A DNA stretch of 64,000 bases from Flavobacterium urumqiense (GCF_900108015.1 NZ_FNVP01000003.1:130162-194161), one strand, 5' to 3'; numbered from the stretch's first letter, positions 42,456-52,824 are shown. Notes: a model not told the origin generated them from the letters alone. Made by a program: numbers and translations.

Positions 42456-44384
42456 CTATTTCACGAATCTTATAATAGCCATTTCAGCTAGTAGAAATAA
42501 CAGCGCAAAGATAACAAACCATTTCCAAATTTGATTATCGGTTTTGTTAGTTTGTAGTGTATCAAAAAATGTTGAAGTAGAATCGATTATTTTGTAATTG
42601 GAAAGTAGGTTTTCATTGGCTTGAGCCAAATCACTTTCGGTTCGATTAAAATTGAAACTGATGTTTTCCAACCAGTCTTTTTTATTATATATTCCAAAGT
42701 TTCCAGCTTGTTCCGGATAGTCATTGAAATTCATTTTGATCTTATTGTTAAGAATTTGTTGAACAGGAATGAATTGTTCTTCGGCACCTTTTACAATTAA
42801 AATATCGTCTTTGTTTAATGAAGCGGCAGTTAAATGTGGATTGTTATTCCCTATTATCAAAGCATTTATGTTGTTGTTTTGATTGTTTAGTGCCATCTTA
42901 TAAAAAGTAGGCACAATTAATGGCGATTGTTGGAAATTTGAATTTTTGGTGTTAATTGGTGCCGAGAAAACATAAACTGCTGACAGAGGATTTTGTATTG
43001 AAGTCAAGAAAACGCTTTGATCTTCATAAGAAAATATGGCAGGACTTGAACTGGATAGTGCAAATGAATTTTTTGTTTTTGGATATTGAAAATTGTTGAC
43101 CTTATTCTCAAAAACGGTGTTAAATAATGGATGACTGAAATTAATTTTAGTGATTAATTTTTCTTTATTTTCTAAAAAAATGAATTTTACGGTACCAAAA
43201 TTCATTAAAAACGCATTCATATTTGCACTTGTGGACGAAGCCGACGGAATCACAATCAGATTACCTCCTTTTTCTACAAATGATTTTAATGTGGTTTGTA
43301 ATGCTTGCGGAATTTCATCGAGTTCATTTAAAACAATGGCATCTTGATCTTGCAGTTTATTGTAATCCAGTGAGCCAACAGTGAAATTGTTATAAACGAA
43401 TTCATTATCGGTATATATTCTGGATAAAAAATTACTTTTTTCTGCTTCGCCAATACTGATGACGTTAATTTTTTTGGTTTTAGAAATGCTAAAATAATAT
43501 GTGTTGTCATACACTAAACCATTGTCAACTATAGAAACATAACCGTGAAAAGTTTGTTTGGGTATTGTAAAAAGGATACTTTTTTTCTTCGTTTCAAAGT
43601 TTACTGTGGTCTTAGCGATGAGTTTATTTTGATTGTATACAGAAATTGGAATAGCATTAAAATCTTCGCCATAAGCCTTTAATTCAATGCTGATTTCGTA
43701 AAAATCATCAGATGCTCCCTTGATGAAAACACTGTCAATAGAAACATTATTTTTTTGCTCCGCTTTTGGAATTATAAATTTCAAAGAATTGATTGCATTA
43801 CTACTTTTAAGTTGTTTTTGGTTTAAACCAATGGCATCTGTAATTATTACAACATCTTTTTTGAAAGCTGATTTACGAGCTTTTAATTGTGCCATTATGT
43901 TGTCTAATTGGAATGGTATAGCACTATATTTAAGTTTTTGTAAGTTATTCCGAATCGATTTTATATCAGTGTTCCAATAATTTTCGGAATTGGTAAGTAA
44001 AGAAAAATGTAAGTTATCAGGAGTTTCTTCCAGTAGTTCCTGAACGGCACGTTTTAACAATTCTCCCTTTCTTCCTTTGGCTTGCATGCTAAAGGAATTG
44101 TCTAGGATAATATATATTTCATTGGTAGAATTTTCTTTTTCAATTGCTTTAAAAGTTGGTTGTGCAAAAGCAATGATGACACAAGTGAGCAGTAATAAAC
44201 GAGTACTGAGAAGCAACAATTTTTTTATTTTGGAACTTTTTCTGGTTTGTATGGAGAGTTCTTTTAAGAAACGAACGTTCGTGAAATATTCTTTTTTGAA
44301 ACGGCGTAATTGAAATAAATGAACCAAAATTGGTACAATCAATAATAATAGAAAGTATAAAATTTCAGGATTTTTAAAATACAT
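42456..44384 (-). CDS. BatA N-terminal domain / vWA membrane protein
   Basis: 642 residues. The first 85 hold the BatA/aerotolerance N-terminal region with two helices (FLLLLIVPILVHLFQLRRFKK). A von Willebrand A domain follows with a MIDAS-type DNSFS at about 95 and ITDAIG, then a large beta-rich periplasmic region and a C-terminal helix (WFVIFALLFLLAEMAII). It resembles the Bat/aerotolerance-type proteins of Bacteroidota. Exact role unknown. First gene of the four-gene operon. Confidence 0.82.
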   Translation of the reverse strand: MYFKNPEILYFLLLLIVPILVHLFQLRRFKKEYFTNVRFLKELSIQTRKSSKIKKLLLLSTRLLLLTCVIIAFAQPTFKAIEKENSTNEIYIILDNSFSMQAKGRKGELLKRAVQELLEETPDNLHFSLLTNSENYWNTDIKSIRNNLQKLKYSAIPFQLDNIMAQLKARKSAFKKDVVIITDAIGLNQKQLKSSNAINSLKFIIPKAEQKNNVSIDSVFIKGASDDFYEISIELKAYGEDFNAIPISVYNQNKLIAKTTVNFETKKKSILFTIPKQTFHGYVSIVDNGLVYDNTYYFSISKTKKINVISIGEAEKSNFLSRIYTDNEFVYNNFTVGSLDYNKLQDQDAIVLNELDEIPQALQTTLKSFVEKGGNLIVIPSASSTSANMNAFLMNFGTVKFIFLENKEKLITKINFSHPLFNTVFENKVNNFQYPKTKNSFALSSSSPAIFSYEDQSVFLTSIQNPLSAVYVFSAPINTKNSNFQQSPLIVPTFYKMALNNQNNNINALIIGNNNPHLTAASLNKDDILIVKGAEEQFIPVQQILNNKIKMNFNDYPEQAGNFGIYNKKDWLENISFNFNRTESDLAQANENLLSNYKIIDSTSTFFDTLQTNKTDNQIWKWFVIFALLFLLAEMAIIRFVK

Positions 44385-44568
44385 TCTGATGTTGAGTTTA
44401 CGTCACTTTATTCTGTTTTCAATGGAGTTCATTAAATCAGATTATTCAAAAATACGAATTTGTTAACAGTTTTTGATGAAGTTGTTGAATTTTTTCAAAG
44501 GAACAAATAAATGAGATTCTTTATAAATAATATTGTGTATTTTTAGCTTTCAAATATACTATGTAAAC

Positions 44569-45681
44569 ATGAAAAAATATTTTTCCTTTTTCCTTTCTAT
44601 TTTCGCTTTAGCAATAGTTCAAGCGCAAAAAAGTAAACAAAATTTGATTATTGGAACCTATACAAATAGTTGCGAAAGTAAAGGAATCTATGTTTATGAT
44701 TTTGACTCAAATACGGCTGATTTTAAGTTGAAAAACACAACTGAAAAGGTCATAAATCCGAGTTATTTGACGGTTTCAAAGGATAATAATTATGTTTATT
44801 CGGTAAATGAAAATGGTACCGAAAGTACGGTGAGTTCTTTTGGTTACAATCCTTCCAGCGGGAAATTGAACTTCATCAATAAGCAAAGTTCAAAAGGAGC
44901 TGACCCTTGTTATATTATCAATGATGACAAAAATGTAATTGTTGCTAATTATTCTGGTGGAAATATTTCTGTTTTTGGAAAAAATAACGATGGAAGCATT
45001 TCTGAAGCCAAACAAGTAATACAACATTATGGAAAAGGAACAAACGAGAAAAGGCAGAAGGGACCTCATGTACACATGGTTCATTTCTCTCCTGATAAAA
45101 AGTTTATTTTATCCAATGATTTAGGGAATGATAAAGTTTATTTGTACCAATATAATCCGAATTCTGCCAATGAAACATTGAAAATTAAAGACAGTATTTC
45201 TGTCAAATCAGGCAGCGGTCCTAGACATTTGACTTTTAGCAAAGACGGAAAATTTGTTTACTTATTGCAGGAATTAGATGGAGCTTTAACTGTTTTTAGC
45301 TACTCTAACGGGGTATTGAAAAAAATTGATGAAACGACCATTTTAGCGAAAGATTTCAAAGGGAATTTCAGTTCAGCGGATATCCATATTTCGCCTGATG
45401 GGAAATTTTTATATGCAACAAATAGAGGCGAAGCAAATAGTATTTCAATTTTTAAAATTCTAAAAAATGGAAAATTAGTATTGAAAGGGCAAACAAGTAC
45501 TTTGGGAAAAGGACCAAGAAATTTCACGATTGATCCTTCTGGTAAATTTCTTTTGGTGGCACATCAATATTCGAATGATGTGGTGATTTTTGCAAGGAAT
45601 AGAATTACGGGATCGCTAACGGATACTGGAAAAAGAATTAATTTATGTTCACCGGTTTGTTTGGTTTTTACAAAAAATTAA
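44569..45681 (+). CDS. Exported lactonase-family beta-propeller (6-phosphogluconolactonase-like)
   Basis: 370 residues from ATG 44569, which starts a clean signal peptide (MKKYFSFFLSIFALAIVQAQ). The body is a seven-bladed propeller of the YbhE/lactonase family: NLIIGTYTN, GPHVHMVHFSPD, SGPRHLTFSKDGKFVYLL, and KGPRNFTIDPSGKFLLVAHQ. The exported form is unlikely to act on 6-phosphogluconolactone and more likely hydrolyses other lactones. An upstream in-frame TTG at 44533 is not needed. Single gene with a terminator. Confidence 0.85.
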   Translation: MKKYFSFFLSIFALAIVQAQKSKQNLIIGTYTNSCESKGIYVYDFDSNTADFKLKNTTEKVINPSYLTVSKDNNYVYSVNENGTESTVSSFGYNPSSGKLNFINKQSSKGADPCYIINDDKNVIVANYSGGNISVFGKNNDGSISEAKQVIQHYGKGTNEKRQKGPHVHMVHFSPDKKFILSNDLGNDKVYLYQYNPNSANETLKIKDSISVKSGSGPRHLTFSKDGKFVYLLQELDGALTVFSYSNGVLKKIDETTILAKDFKGNFSSADIHISPDGKFLYATNRGEANSISIFKILKNGKLVLKGQTSTLGKGPRNFTIDPSGKFLLVAHQYSNDVVIFARNRITGSLTDTGKRINLCSPVCLVFTKN

Positions 45682-45698
45682 ATCTGTAAGACTCAAAA

Positions 45699-45733
45699 AA
45701 AAAGGCTAAAATGATTGTCATTTTTAGCCTTTT
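45699..45733. terminator. Bidirectional terminator
   Basis: The AAAAGGCTAAAATGA arm and its near complement pair around a short loop, with A and T runs on either side, between convergent lactonase and helicase genes. Confidence 0.88.
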
Positions 45734-45739
45734 CTACTA

Positions 45740-47092
45740 TTATTTATTTTTATCTTTTCTCTTTTTGTCTCTGGTTTTTAGCATGTTTCTATTCACCGAG
45801 CCGTGTGTTTTCTTCTTGGTTACACCAGGTCCACCTAAATTGACTTTCTTATTCTTTTTACTTTTCTCTTGAAAAGCACCATCTCCGTCAAGCTTCTGTT
45901 TTTTCATCATAAATTTAATCGGTTGTCTGTCTTTTTCAGGTTCGATTAATTTAGATGAAACTTCAACTGTTTCTGGGAAAGTTTCGATTGCTAATTCCAT
46001 GTTCATCAATACTTCAATCTCGACTTTAAATTCTTCCTCGCGAGGTGCGATAAGACTGACTGCAGTTCCTTTAGCATCGGCACGACCAGTTCTACCAATT
46101 CTATGCATATACAATTCGGGCATTTCAGGCATTTCAAAATTGACAACATGGGTGATGTTTGAAATATCCAAACCTCTCGCCATAATATCTGTGGTAATCA
46201 AACCACGTAAATTTCCTTCTTGAAATGAAGCCATCGTACTCAAACGATAATTTTGAGATTTGTTGGAGTGAATTACTCCAAATTCTCCTGCAAAATCTTC
46301 CTCGATTCGCTCATGAACCATGTCGGAAATTTTCTTATTATTCACAAATACCAAAACACGACTCATGTCTTCATTATTTTGCAATAAATGTTTTAGAAGG
46401 TTTATTTTAGTATTAAAGTTGGGAACTTGATAGCTGATTTGTTTGATATTTTCCAATGGAGTTCCTGATGCAGATAAGGTAACTTCTTCCGGATAATCGA
46501 AATAGTCATTCAAAATAGCATCTACTTCATCTGTCATGGTTGCCGAAAACAGAATGTTTTGACGTTTTTTTGGCATCATGGCCAAAATAGATGTTAATTG
46601 GGTACGGAAACCTAAATTAAGCATCTCATCAAACTCATCGATTACCAATTTTTGCATTTCTTCAAAACGAATCACATTATCCAGCGTTAAATCCATGATT
46701 CTTCCCGGGGTTCCCACTAATATGTCACAACCTTGATAAACGGTTGTTTTTTGAGTATTAATGTTGACACCTCCAAAAATACCAACGGTACGAACCGACA
46801 TGTATTTTGTCAATTTTTCTACCTCTTCCACTACCTGTACTACAAGTTCGCGCGTAGGAACCAGAATTACTATTTTAGGAGTATGTCCCGGAGTAAATTT
46901 ATATAATTTCAATAAAGGCAATAGATATGCAAATGTTTTACCCGTACCTGTTTGAGCAATACCCATCATGTCTCTTCCTGACATTATCACAGAAAAAGTT
47001 TTTTCCTGAATAGGAGTAGGTGTTGTAAATCCTAAATCGTCTATTGCTTTTTGTACAGATTTAGGAAGATTGAATTGCTCAAAAGTAGTCAT
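45740..47092 (-). CDS. DEAD-box RNA helicase (RhlE-type)
   Basis: 450 residues. Motifs: FTTPTPIQEKTF (Q), AQTGTGKTFAYLLP (I), VPTRELV (Ia), DEFD in place of DEAD (VIDEFDEML), FSATM (III) and YMHRIGRTGRAD (VI). The DEFD variant keeps the Walker B Asp-Glu. A short basic Lys-rich tail (KKTHGSVNRNMLKTRDKKRK) probably helps RNA binding. It is the second DEAD helicase in the window and much shorter than the one at 7.7-9.7 kb, which has an RRM-like domain. Confidence 0.93.
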   Translation of the reverse strand: MTTFEQFNLPKSVQKAIDDLGFTTPTPIQEKTFSVIMSGRDMMGIAQTGTGKTFAYLLPLLKLYKFTPGHTPKIVILVPTRELVVQVVEEVEKLTKYMSVRTVGIFGGVNINTQKTTVYQGCDILVGTPGRIMDLTLDNVIRFEEMQKLVIDEFDEMLNLGFRTQLTSILAMMPKKRQNILFSATMTDEVDAILNDYFDYPEEVTLSASGTPLENIKQISYQVPNFNTKINLLKHLLQNNEDMSRVLVFVNNKKISDMVHERIEEDFAGEFGVIHSNKSQNYRLSTMASFQEGNLRGLITTDIMARGLDISNITHVVNFEMPEMPELYMHRIGRTGRADAKGTAVSLIAPREEEFKVEIEVLMNMELAIETFPETVEVSSKLIEPEKDRQPIKFMMKKQKLDGDGAFQEKSKKNKKVNLGGPGVTKKKTHGSVNRNMLKTRDKKRKDKNK

Positions 47093-47222
47093 TTGCTTAA
47101 ATTTTTTGCAAAGATAGTCTTTTTGAATGTAACGATAGAATAAGATTTTAAACCTATGGTTTATAGTAGTTTACGATGTGAGTTCTGTGATTTAAGAATG
47201 CTATCTAATTGCTCAGTATTTT

Positions 47223-48488
47223 TTACTTAAACTTTAATTCCCAAGATAAATTAAGTGAATAAATCCAAAAATAATTCCCTGGGTCAAATATTATTTCTTG
47301 GTGGGTAACCGCAAATTGTGTACCCCAAGCATTTTGCTTGTTTGACGTAGTGAAATAATATCCGACATTAAATTTTTGGGACTTTAAATTTAAGATTGAA
47401 GCTTCGTTGCCGCTAAAATTGAACTGATTTGTTTCTGGTGAAAATCCAATTCCTAACGAAAGACCTAAATAATTGTCCGCATCGCTGCGGTACTTGCGGT
47501 AGGAGAGCGTTCCAGAGCTACTAGTACCTGCACCGCCAGGGGTGATATAAGGACGAAATGACCAATAACTATTACCCGTGTACCAGCCAACTGAACCAGT
47601 ATATATAGTAGTTGTTGTGGTATACTTTAAAGTTCGGAATCCTAAGGAAACTTCAAAACTTTTAGGTAAGGATTTGTACAATTCAGCACCATATCTGACA
47701 TCTGGAAATAGAAATGAATTTGATAATCCAATATTAAGATAAGCGTAGAATCCTTTTGAAATTTTTGGATATAAATCTACTTCATATTGTAAACCATTTT
47801 CCTGGAATCTTCTATTGAAATTTACTTTACCAATGATACTTCCGTATTTTGTTTGACGACCATATTTAAGAGTATGATATTGCATTGGATCAAATACTGA
47901 TGAATATAAATCAATAGCTGAATTAATTCCAATGGTATTATGACGTGCTTTTACATTTAAATTTACTTTAAAATCTTTAGCTTTTTGATCTTCTGGATTT
48001 TTATCCAATATTAATTCAACAGTGTTTAAAGCGTCAATTGGATTGTTTGTACTTTCTTGTGCGGTAGCTTTTAAATACAAAATTTCAGAATCGTCTGGAA
48101 AAATTTTCAATGCTATTGCAGTCATTTCTAAAGCTGCAAAAGGCATATCTGCCCATAATTCGTTTTTTATTGCTGCTGTCCAAGTGCTTTTGTTTTTAGC
48201 ATCTTTTTCTAAAATATAAGCAAATTCTTTTCTTGCTTTTTTATACTCAGAATCCCAAGAATAGGTGGTCGCTAAAAAAGAACGAATTTCGTTATAGTCT
48301 GGATATTTAGTAAGAATATACAACAAGGTATCCTGCGCTTGTTTGCGATGCTGATTGAAAGCTAAATTTCGAGCATTTTCAAAAGAGGTGTCCGGATTTC
48401 CGCTAAATTTAATTTCTTGACCGGACACTTGAAAAACTCCAAAAAATGCAATTATATATGTAATTTTAATAATTAATTTTGAAATCAT
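47223..48488 (-). CDS. TPR-containing YaiO-family outer-membrane barrel
   Basis: 421 residues. Signal peptide to about 23 (FQVSGQ), then three or four TPR-like repeats (about 30-170, ARNLAFNQHRKQAQDTLLYIL...TYSWDSEYKKARKEFAYIL), then a YaiO-type beta-barrel (about 180-421) ending in LSWELKFK. Barrels with periplasmic TPRs export polysaccharides in pga/alg-type systems. The TPR part is clearly related to the C-terminal TPRs of the LtaS-like protein three genes upstream. Last gene of the leftward envelope operon. Confidence 0.85.
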   Translation of the reverse strand: MISKLIIKITYIIAFFGVFQVSGQEIKFSGNPDTSFENARNLAFNQHRKQAQDTLLYILTKYPDYNEIRSFLATTYSWDSEYKKARKEFAYILEKDAKNKSTWTAAIKNELWADMPFAALEMTAIALKIFPDDSEILYLKATAQESTNNPIDALNTVELILDKNPEDQKAKDFKVNLNVKARHNTIGINSAIDLYSSVFDPMQYHTLKYGRQTKYGSIIGKVNFNRRFQENGLQYEVDLYPKISKGFYAYLNIGLSNSFLFPDVRYGAELYKSLPKSFEVSLGFRTLKYTTTTTIYTGSVGWYTGNSYWSFRPYITPGGAGTSSSGTLSYRKYRSDADNYLGLSLGIGFSPETNQFNFSGNEASILNLKSQKFNVGYYFTTSNKQNAWGTQFAVTHQEIIFDPGNYFWIYSLNLSWELKFK

Positions 48489-48560
48489 TTTTTTAAGGAT
48501 TTTTTAAAATTTGAGTATTCGCTGTTTTCAGGATGTATCGTACTATGACGCAAACTCTTT

Positions 48561-49673
48561 TTAATAATTTTTGATAATAAATTTTGACATCTCATCATTT
48601 GTCAGGAATCCATGTAAAAGAATTGGTTTTTCCTTGGAATTAATCAATTTTTTTAACGCCTCCAAATCCTTTTGATTAATAGTTTGAGTAAATGGATAAT
48701 GCACGTAATTCGTTGCGTGATCTGAAAGAAGCTTTTCTTCTTTGGTAATCCATGGTTGGTTGGTTGGTACATTATTGTCAAGCAGCGAAATCACAGTTTT
48801 GAAATAGTCGTTTAGAACAAACATGGTGTATTCATCATCAGTCGGGTATGGCGTTAAATAAACTCCTTCTTCCAATTTAAAATAATTCCCCCTGGTCCAA
48901 GTAGGCAGGTCTTCTATTTTGCGAATTGTCGTTCTTCCTTTTGAACTGGTTTTAACACCGAATTTTTTTGCGGCTGATTTAAAAATATTTACCCTGTCGC
49001 GCCCCAGATAGCAATGTACATAATAAAGTCCCTTCTCCTTTTCAATAAACTTCTTTGCATCTTGCAGAGTTTTTCCATTTTCCGAAATCCAAGGCATCAT
49101 CGGCATATTAATTAACTTGATACCGTATTTTTTAGCAAGTTCATTTTCGTCTTTAAGCAAAGCAGGTTCTGCTGGAATTACCATTTCATGCAGCAATGTT
49201 ATTATTCCGTCGTATCCTTTTTCCTTGAGGGATTTTATCATTTCTTCATTTGGATAGGAACCATAAACAAATTCCAGCTGTTTATATTGATCTTCTCGGA
49301 TTTTTACATTTTTTGTTGCAGTTTCTCCAGAATAGCGTATTAGCCATTGAGGGTTAAAACTAAAAATGTAGACTGAAGTTATAAGAATCAACGTTAATAT
49401 TCCCGGGATAAACAATTTAACAGCTTTGTTTTCTGATTTTTTTATTATTCTTTTAAAGAAAAGTGCCAGTAAAAAAGCAACAATTACATAGACGATGATA
49501 ATCAGTTTTCCTAAAATATTTTCTTTGGAGACTTCCATATCTGTTGAACGCGCATATTCGGCCATCCATTTTGACGGTCCTGCTAATATTACCCACAAAC
49601 CCAAAGGGAATCCAATGCATAACCAAAGATATAAGAATAAGAGTGTTGACTTAATTTTGTTATTATTTCCCAT
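48561..49673 (-). CDS. Membrane-anchored dual-specificity phosphatase-like protein
   Basis: 370 residues. Three membrane helices lie at about 11-32, 55-73 and 88-106, followed by a cysteine-phosphatase domain with the HCX5R loop H220-C221-YLGRD-R227. A general-acid Asp is not obvious. A second C-terminal segment (TPYPTDDEYTMFVLNDYFKTVISLLD...KPILLHGFLTND) looks like a duplicated, inactive phosphatase-like unit. It probably acts on a phosphoprotein or on a phospholipid or glycan phosphate. Within the envelope operon, so the glycan or lipid substrate is favoured. Confidence 0.75.
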   Translation of the reverse strand: MGNNNKIKSTLLFLYLWLCIGFPLGLWVILAGPSKWMAEYARSTDMEVSKENILGKLIIIVYVIVAFLLALFFKRIIKKSENKAVKLFIPGILTLILITSVYIFSFNPQWLIRYSGETATKNVKIREDQYKQLEFVYGSYPNEEMIKSLKEKGYDGIITLLHEMVIPAEPALLKDENELAKKYGIKLINMPMMPWISENGKTLQDAKKFIEKEKGLYYVHCYLGRDRVNIFKSAAKKFGVKTSSKGRTTIRKIEDLPTWTRGNYFKLEEGVYLTPYPTDDEYTMFVLNDYFKTVISLLDNNVPTNQPWITKEEKLLSDHATNYVHYPFTQTINQKDLEALKKLINSKEKPILLHGFLTNDEMSKFIIKNY

Positions 49674-49843
49674 ATTTATTTTAAAAATAAGATTGTGTTT
49701 TTTGATATATTTTAAACTTGTTTGCCAATATAGTTTCTTTAATTTTATTCCTATTTCCTTTTCTTATAAAAATGTTAATTACATTCTTTTTTGCAATAAA
49801 AAATATATTCTGTGGGAGTGTTTTTTATGGACTTTATGGAACA

Positions 49844-50326
49844 CTAATTAAAGATTTGTTCAAATTTTTTAAAATTAAACTTTATGTATAAAACCTGACT
49901 AAAATACGCGTTATCCACTAATTTATCGGACGAATCCTGAATTATTCCCATTCCCTTTTCTTTTGAAAAAAAGGAAAAAGGTATTGATCCAATCACAGAA
50001 TTAATATTTTCATTGGTGTGCTTTTTTATGTTTTCGGCGCCATCATTAATTATTACTAATCTGCTATCCGATATTTCACTTTCCACTTGTTTACAAAAAT
50101 CTTTATTAACTTCAAAACCAAATACTTTTGAAGGGCAAGAGATATTATTTAGAATTTCTCTAGTAATATTTCCATGTCCCATGCCAAATTCAACAATAAT
50201 TTTGTTTTGCTCTTAAGGGATATATTTACAAATTTCAATCTCTGTATTTCTGCTGGTTTCTGTAATTGCGCCAACAACAAATAAATTTTTTGTAAATGTT
50301 ATCGACGTTTTTAATTTTTATATCAT
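49844..50326 (-). pseudogene. PmtA-like phospholipid N-methyltransferase, nonsense-interrupted
   Basis: One frame from ATG 50326 to TAA 49844 (161 codons) reads as a small SAM-dependent methyltransferase: SITFTKNLFVVGAITETS, then motif I IIVEFGMGHGNITREIL, FGFEVNKDFC, and NDGAENI...VIGSIPFSFFSKEKG. It contains stops TAA at 50318-50320 and TAA at 50213-50215 (both one change from Lys AAA). It also ends early at FEQIFN compared with relatives. It lies inside the envelope operon between the LtaS-like and phosphatase genes. Confidence 0.75.
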
Positions 50327-50415
50327 TTCTTGTTATTATTTTTTATTTAGTTGCAGATAATTACATAAAGTTAATTTCTGATATTTAACGTATTAATATA
50401 TCGCATAATTTAAAT

Positions 50416-52803
50416 TTATTTTAAAGATTTTTTAAAATTTAGGTAGTCATTGTTTTTGGGATATTTTTTAATGATACTATCAATAATCTTATTAGATTTT
50501 ACAAGGTTGTTCGTTTTTTGGTATGCTTGAGCCAATTTATAACCCAATTCGGCATCATTTATTTGATTGCCTAATGCTTGTTCGCCGATAGCCACTGCTT
50601 TTTTATTTTGGTTTGACCACCAATACACATCAATCAGTGCTAAATAGGAATCACCAAAAAAAGGGGTTCTGTTGATTACTTCCAATAATTCTTTTTCAGC
50701 ATTTTTATAATCGCCATCCCAAGCTAATATTCGCCCTTTCAGAGTTCTAACGTCGCCATAATTAGGAAGGTCATTCAGAATATAATTGCATAATAATAGT
50801 GCTTTTTCGCGCTCTTTTTTGAATGCTAAATCTCTTGCTAAAAAGAATGTGTGGTCGTGATCCAATCCTTTTGTTAATTTCTTAATGGTCGAAAATTCTT
50901 CAGCAGTAAACGTATATGTAGGTTTCTTAAAGCTTGATGCAGCGTTGGTAATTTTATTTTTTGTAGTCAAATAAGCATTTAATTTTTTAAAATCAGTAAA
51001 AGAACTGCTTACCGTTTCCGTCATGTCGTTGTCCGTCTCACTCAGATTAAAATTTTCATCAATTTTAAACATATTCTCATCAGAATAGAAATAGTCTTTA
51101 TAAATATAGTCATTGATGCTTCCTTTGTATCTCATCAACGGAATACTATGAATGTTTCTAAATTGTCTCACGGTGTCCAGTCCCTGGCCAAGCCATGTCG
51201 TTTTTTCTATTTTATTGAATGCATAATTATTCGTTAAAAAAGAAACTAAACTTGGCGTCACATCAGTGTGCGAAGAAATAGATTTGAATTTTGCCGTTTT
51301 CTTCAACAGGGGACTAAAAATGTATAGCGGTACATGAAAGCGCGATAAATTGTCTTTTGGAGGAATAGGGATTAATCGGTGATCTCCTGTAATTACAAAA
51401 ATGGTGTTTGCATAATCCGGTCTTTTAGAATACGCTTCCATAAAACTTTGAAGAGAATTATCAGTGTACAAAAGGCAAGAAAAAATGTCTTTGTATTCGC
51501 TCATTCTATTTTGGTCTGAATCCGATTTTGTTTTCAAAATACGATCCACTTTTTCTAAGTACGCCTTTTTGGATGGGAAATCAAAAGGTTCGTGATTGGT
51601 AAGAGTCATTATGATATCCAATCGCGGTTCTTTTTTTACTTTTAACTCCTCTAATGTTTTTCGGTATATTTCAGCATCTGGGAAACCCCATGAGAAACCT
51701 CCGGAATTTTCTTTTGTTTTTACATATCCAGGTCCAAATTTATTAATATCGATGATTTTGTCGATACCGTTATATTCCAGAAAATTACTTTTTCTGTCAA
51801 ATGTAGATTCATCGCCAGAATAATATGTGGTCGTATAACCGTTTGATTTTAAAATGCTAATTAGTGAGTTGTGTTTTGGTAACGGATTCAATTCCATAAA
51901 TCCATTTTCTCCAAAAGGTAATGAACCCATTAACGAGGGCAGTGCACCAAATGTTCTTCCGGCATTACTTACGAAGTTCTCCCAATATAATGATTTTGAG
52001 GCCAATGAATCTAAGTAAGGAGTAAATCCTTTATATTCACCATCGTCAGTAAAATCACTTCCCAAACCTTCTATGATGATAAAAACCACATTTGGTTTTT
52101 CTTTTTGAATAGTAAAAAAGGGGCCCAGAACGTCTTTAGTATCTTCAGCTGCTTTTTCTAACGGAAATTCTTTCTTAAAACTAAGATTGCCTTCAGAAGC
52201 GGAAGCTATATCGTTTTGAGTTCTTATAATATCACTCAACAAGAAATTTATTTTATTTTGGGAAACAGGTTTGATACCGCTGGCAAGTAATAAATTGATA
52301 ACTCCAAAAATAAAAATGACAGAAAGTAAAATTTTGGTATTAATATTATGTCCAAAGGATTGGAAAAGCCAAATTAATCCAAGATAAACAATAGGTAAAA
52401 TTATAAAAGGTAAAAATAATAAGAACGATAGTGATAAAGAGGCCGTGACAGTTGTATGCATATCGCTCAACGAATAACCCAAGAGATCTGCTCCAAGATT
52501 GATGTGAGTGGTTAGACTGTATCCTATTAAAGCAAGTTGAATGATAACAATAATAGAGAATACTATCTTGATAACGATTATTCCTAAAGATTTCTTAATG
52601 TATTTTAAGATTAAGTAAAGTGGGAAGAATAATAATCCAATTAGTGTTCCAGTAAAAAAGTCGTTCACTAATTTATAGGCAAATAATTGTATTTCAAAAT
52701 TTTTTAATATTTCAATTAAACTTAATAAGCAAAAAACAATGATCAAGGAAACAGTTGCATAAATATATTCTAAACTGTTTTTGTAAGTAAATTTAATCTT
52801 CAT
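50416..52803 (-). CDS. LtaS-like membrane phosphoglycerol transferase/sulfatase with C-terminal TPRs
   Basis: 795 residues. Five membrane helices lie in the first 175. An alkaline-phosphatase-superfamily domain at about 235-560 carries metal ligand E245 (IIIEGLGSD), nucleophile T284 (SNAGRTFGALPS) and TGDHR. At about 650-795 are TPR repeats (FLARDLAFKKEREKALLLC...AWDGDYKNAEKELLEVI). LtaS-type enzymes transfer phosphoglycerol from phosphatidylglycerol onto polymers or membrane glycans. The TPR extension is unusual and matches that of the YaiO protein at 47.2 kb. Follows GT2 by 21 bp. Confidence 0.88.
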   Translation of the reverse strand: MKIKFTYKNSLEYIYATVSLIIVFCLLSLIEILKNFEIQLFAYKLVNDFFTGTLIGLLFFPLYLILKYIKKSLGIIVIKIVFSIIVIIQLALIGYSLTTHINLGADLLGYSLSDMHTTVTASLSLSFLLFLPFIILPIVYLGLIWLFQSFGHNINTKILLSVIFIFGVINLLLASGIKPVSQNKINFLLSDIIRTQNDIASASEGNLSFKKEFPLEKAAEDTKDVLGPFFTIQKEKPNVVFIIIEGLGSDFTDDGEYKGFTPYLDSLASKSLYWENFVSNAGRTFGALPSLMGSLPFGENGFMELNPLPKHNSLISILKSNGYTTTYYSGDESTFDRKSNFLEYNGIDKIIDINKFGPGYVKTKENSGGFSWGFPDAEIYRKTLEELKVKKEPRLDIIMTLTNHEPFDFPSKKAYLEKVDRILKTKSDSDQNRMSEYKDIFSCLLYTDNSLQSFMEAYSKRPDYANTIFVITGDHRLIPIPPKDNLSRFHVPLYIFSPLLKKTAKFKSISSHTDVTPSLVSFLTNNYAFNKIEKTTWLGQGLDTVRQFRNIHSIPLMRYKGSINDYIYKDYFYSDENMFKIDENFNLSETDNDMTETVSSSFTDFKKLNAYLTTKNKITNAASSFKKPTYTFTAEEFSTIKKLTKGLDHDHTFFLARDLAFKKEREKALLLCNYILNDLPNYGDVRTLKGRILAWDGDYKNAEKELLEVINRTPFFGDSYLALIDVYWWSNQNKKAVAIGEQALGNQINDAELGYKLAQAYQKTNNLVKSNKIIDSIIKKYPKNNDYLNFKKSLK

Positions 52804-52824
52804 TTAAAAGTATTTTTTAATATT

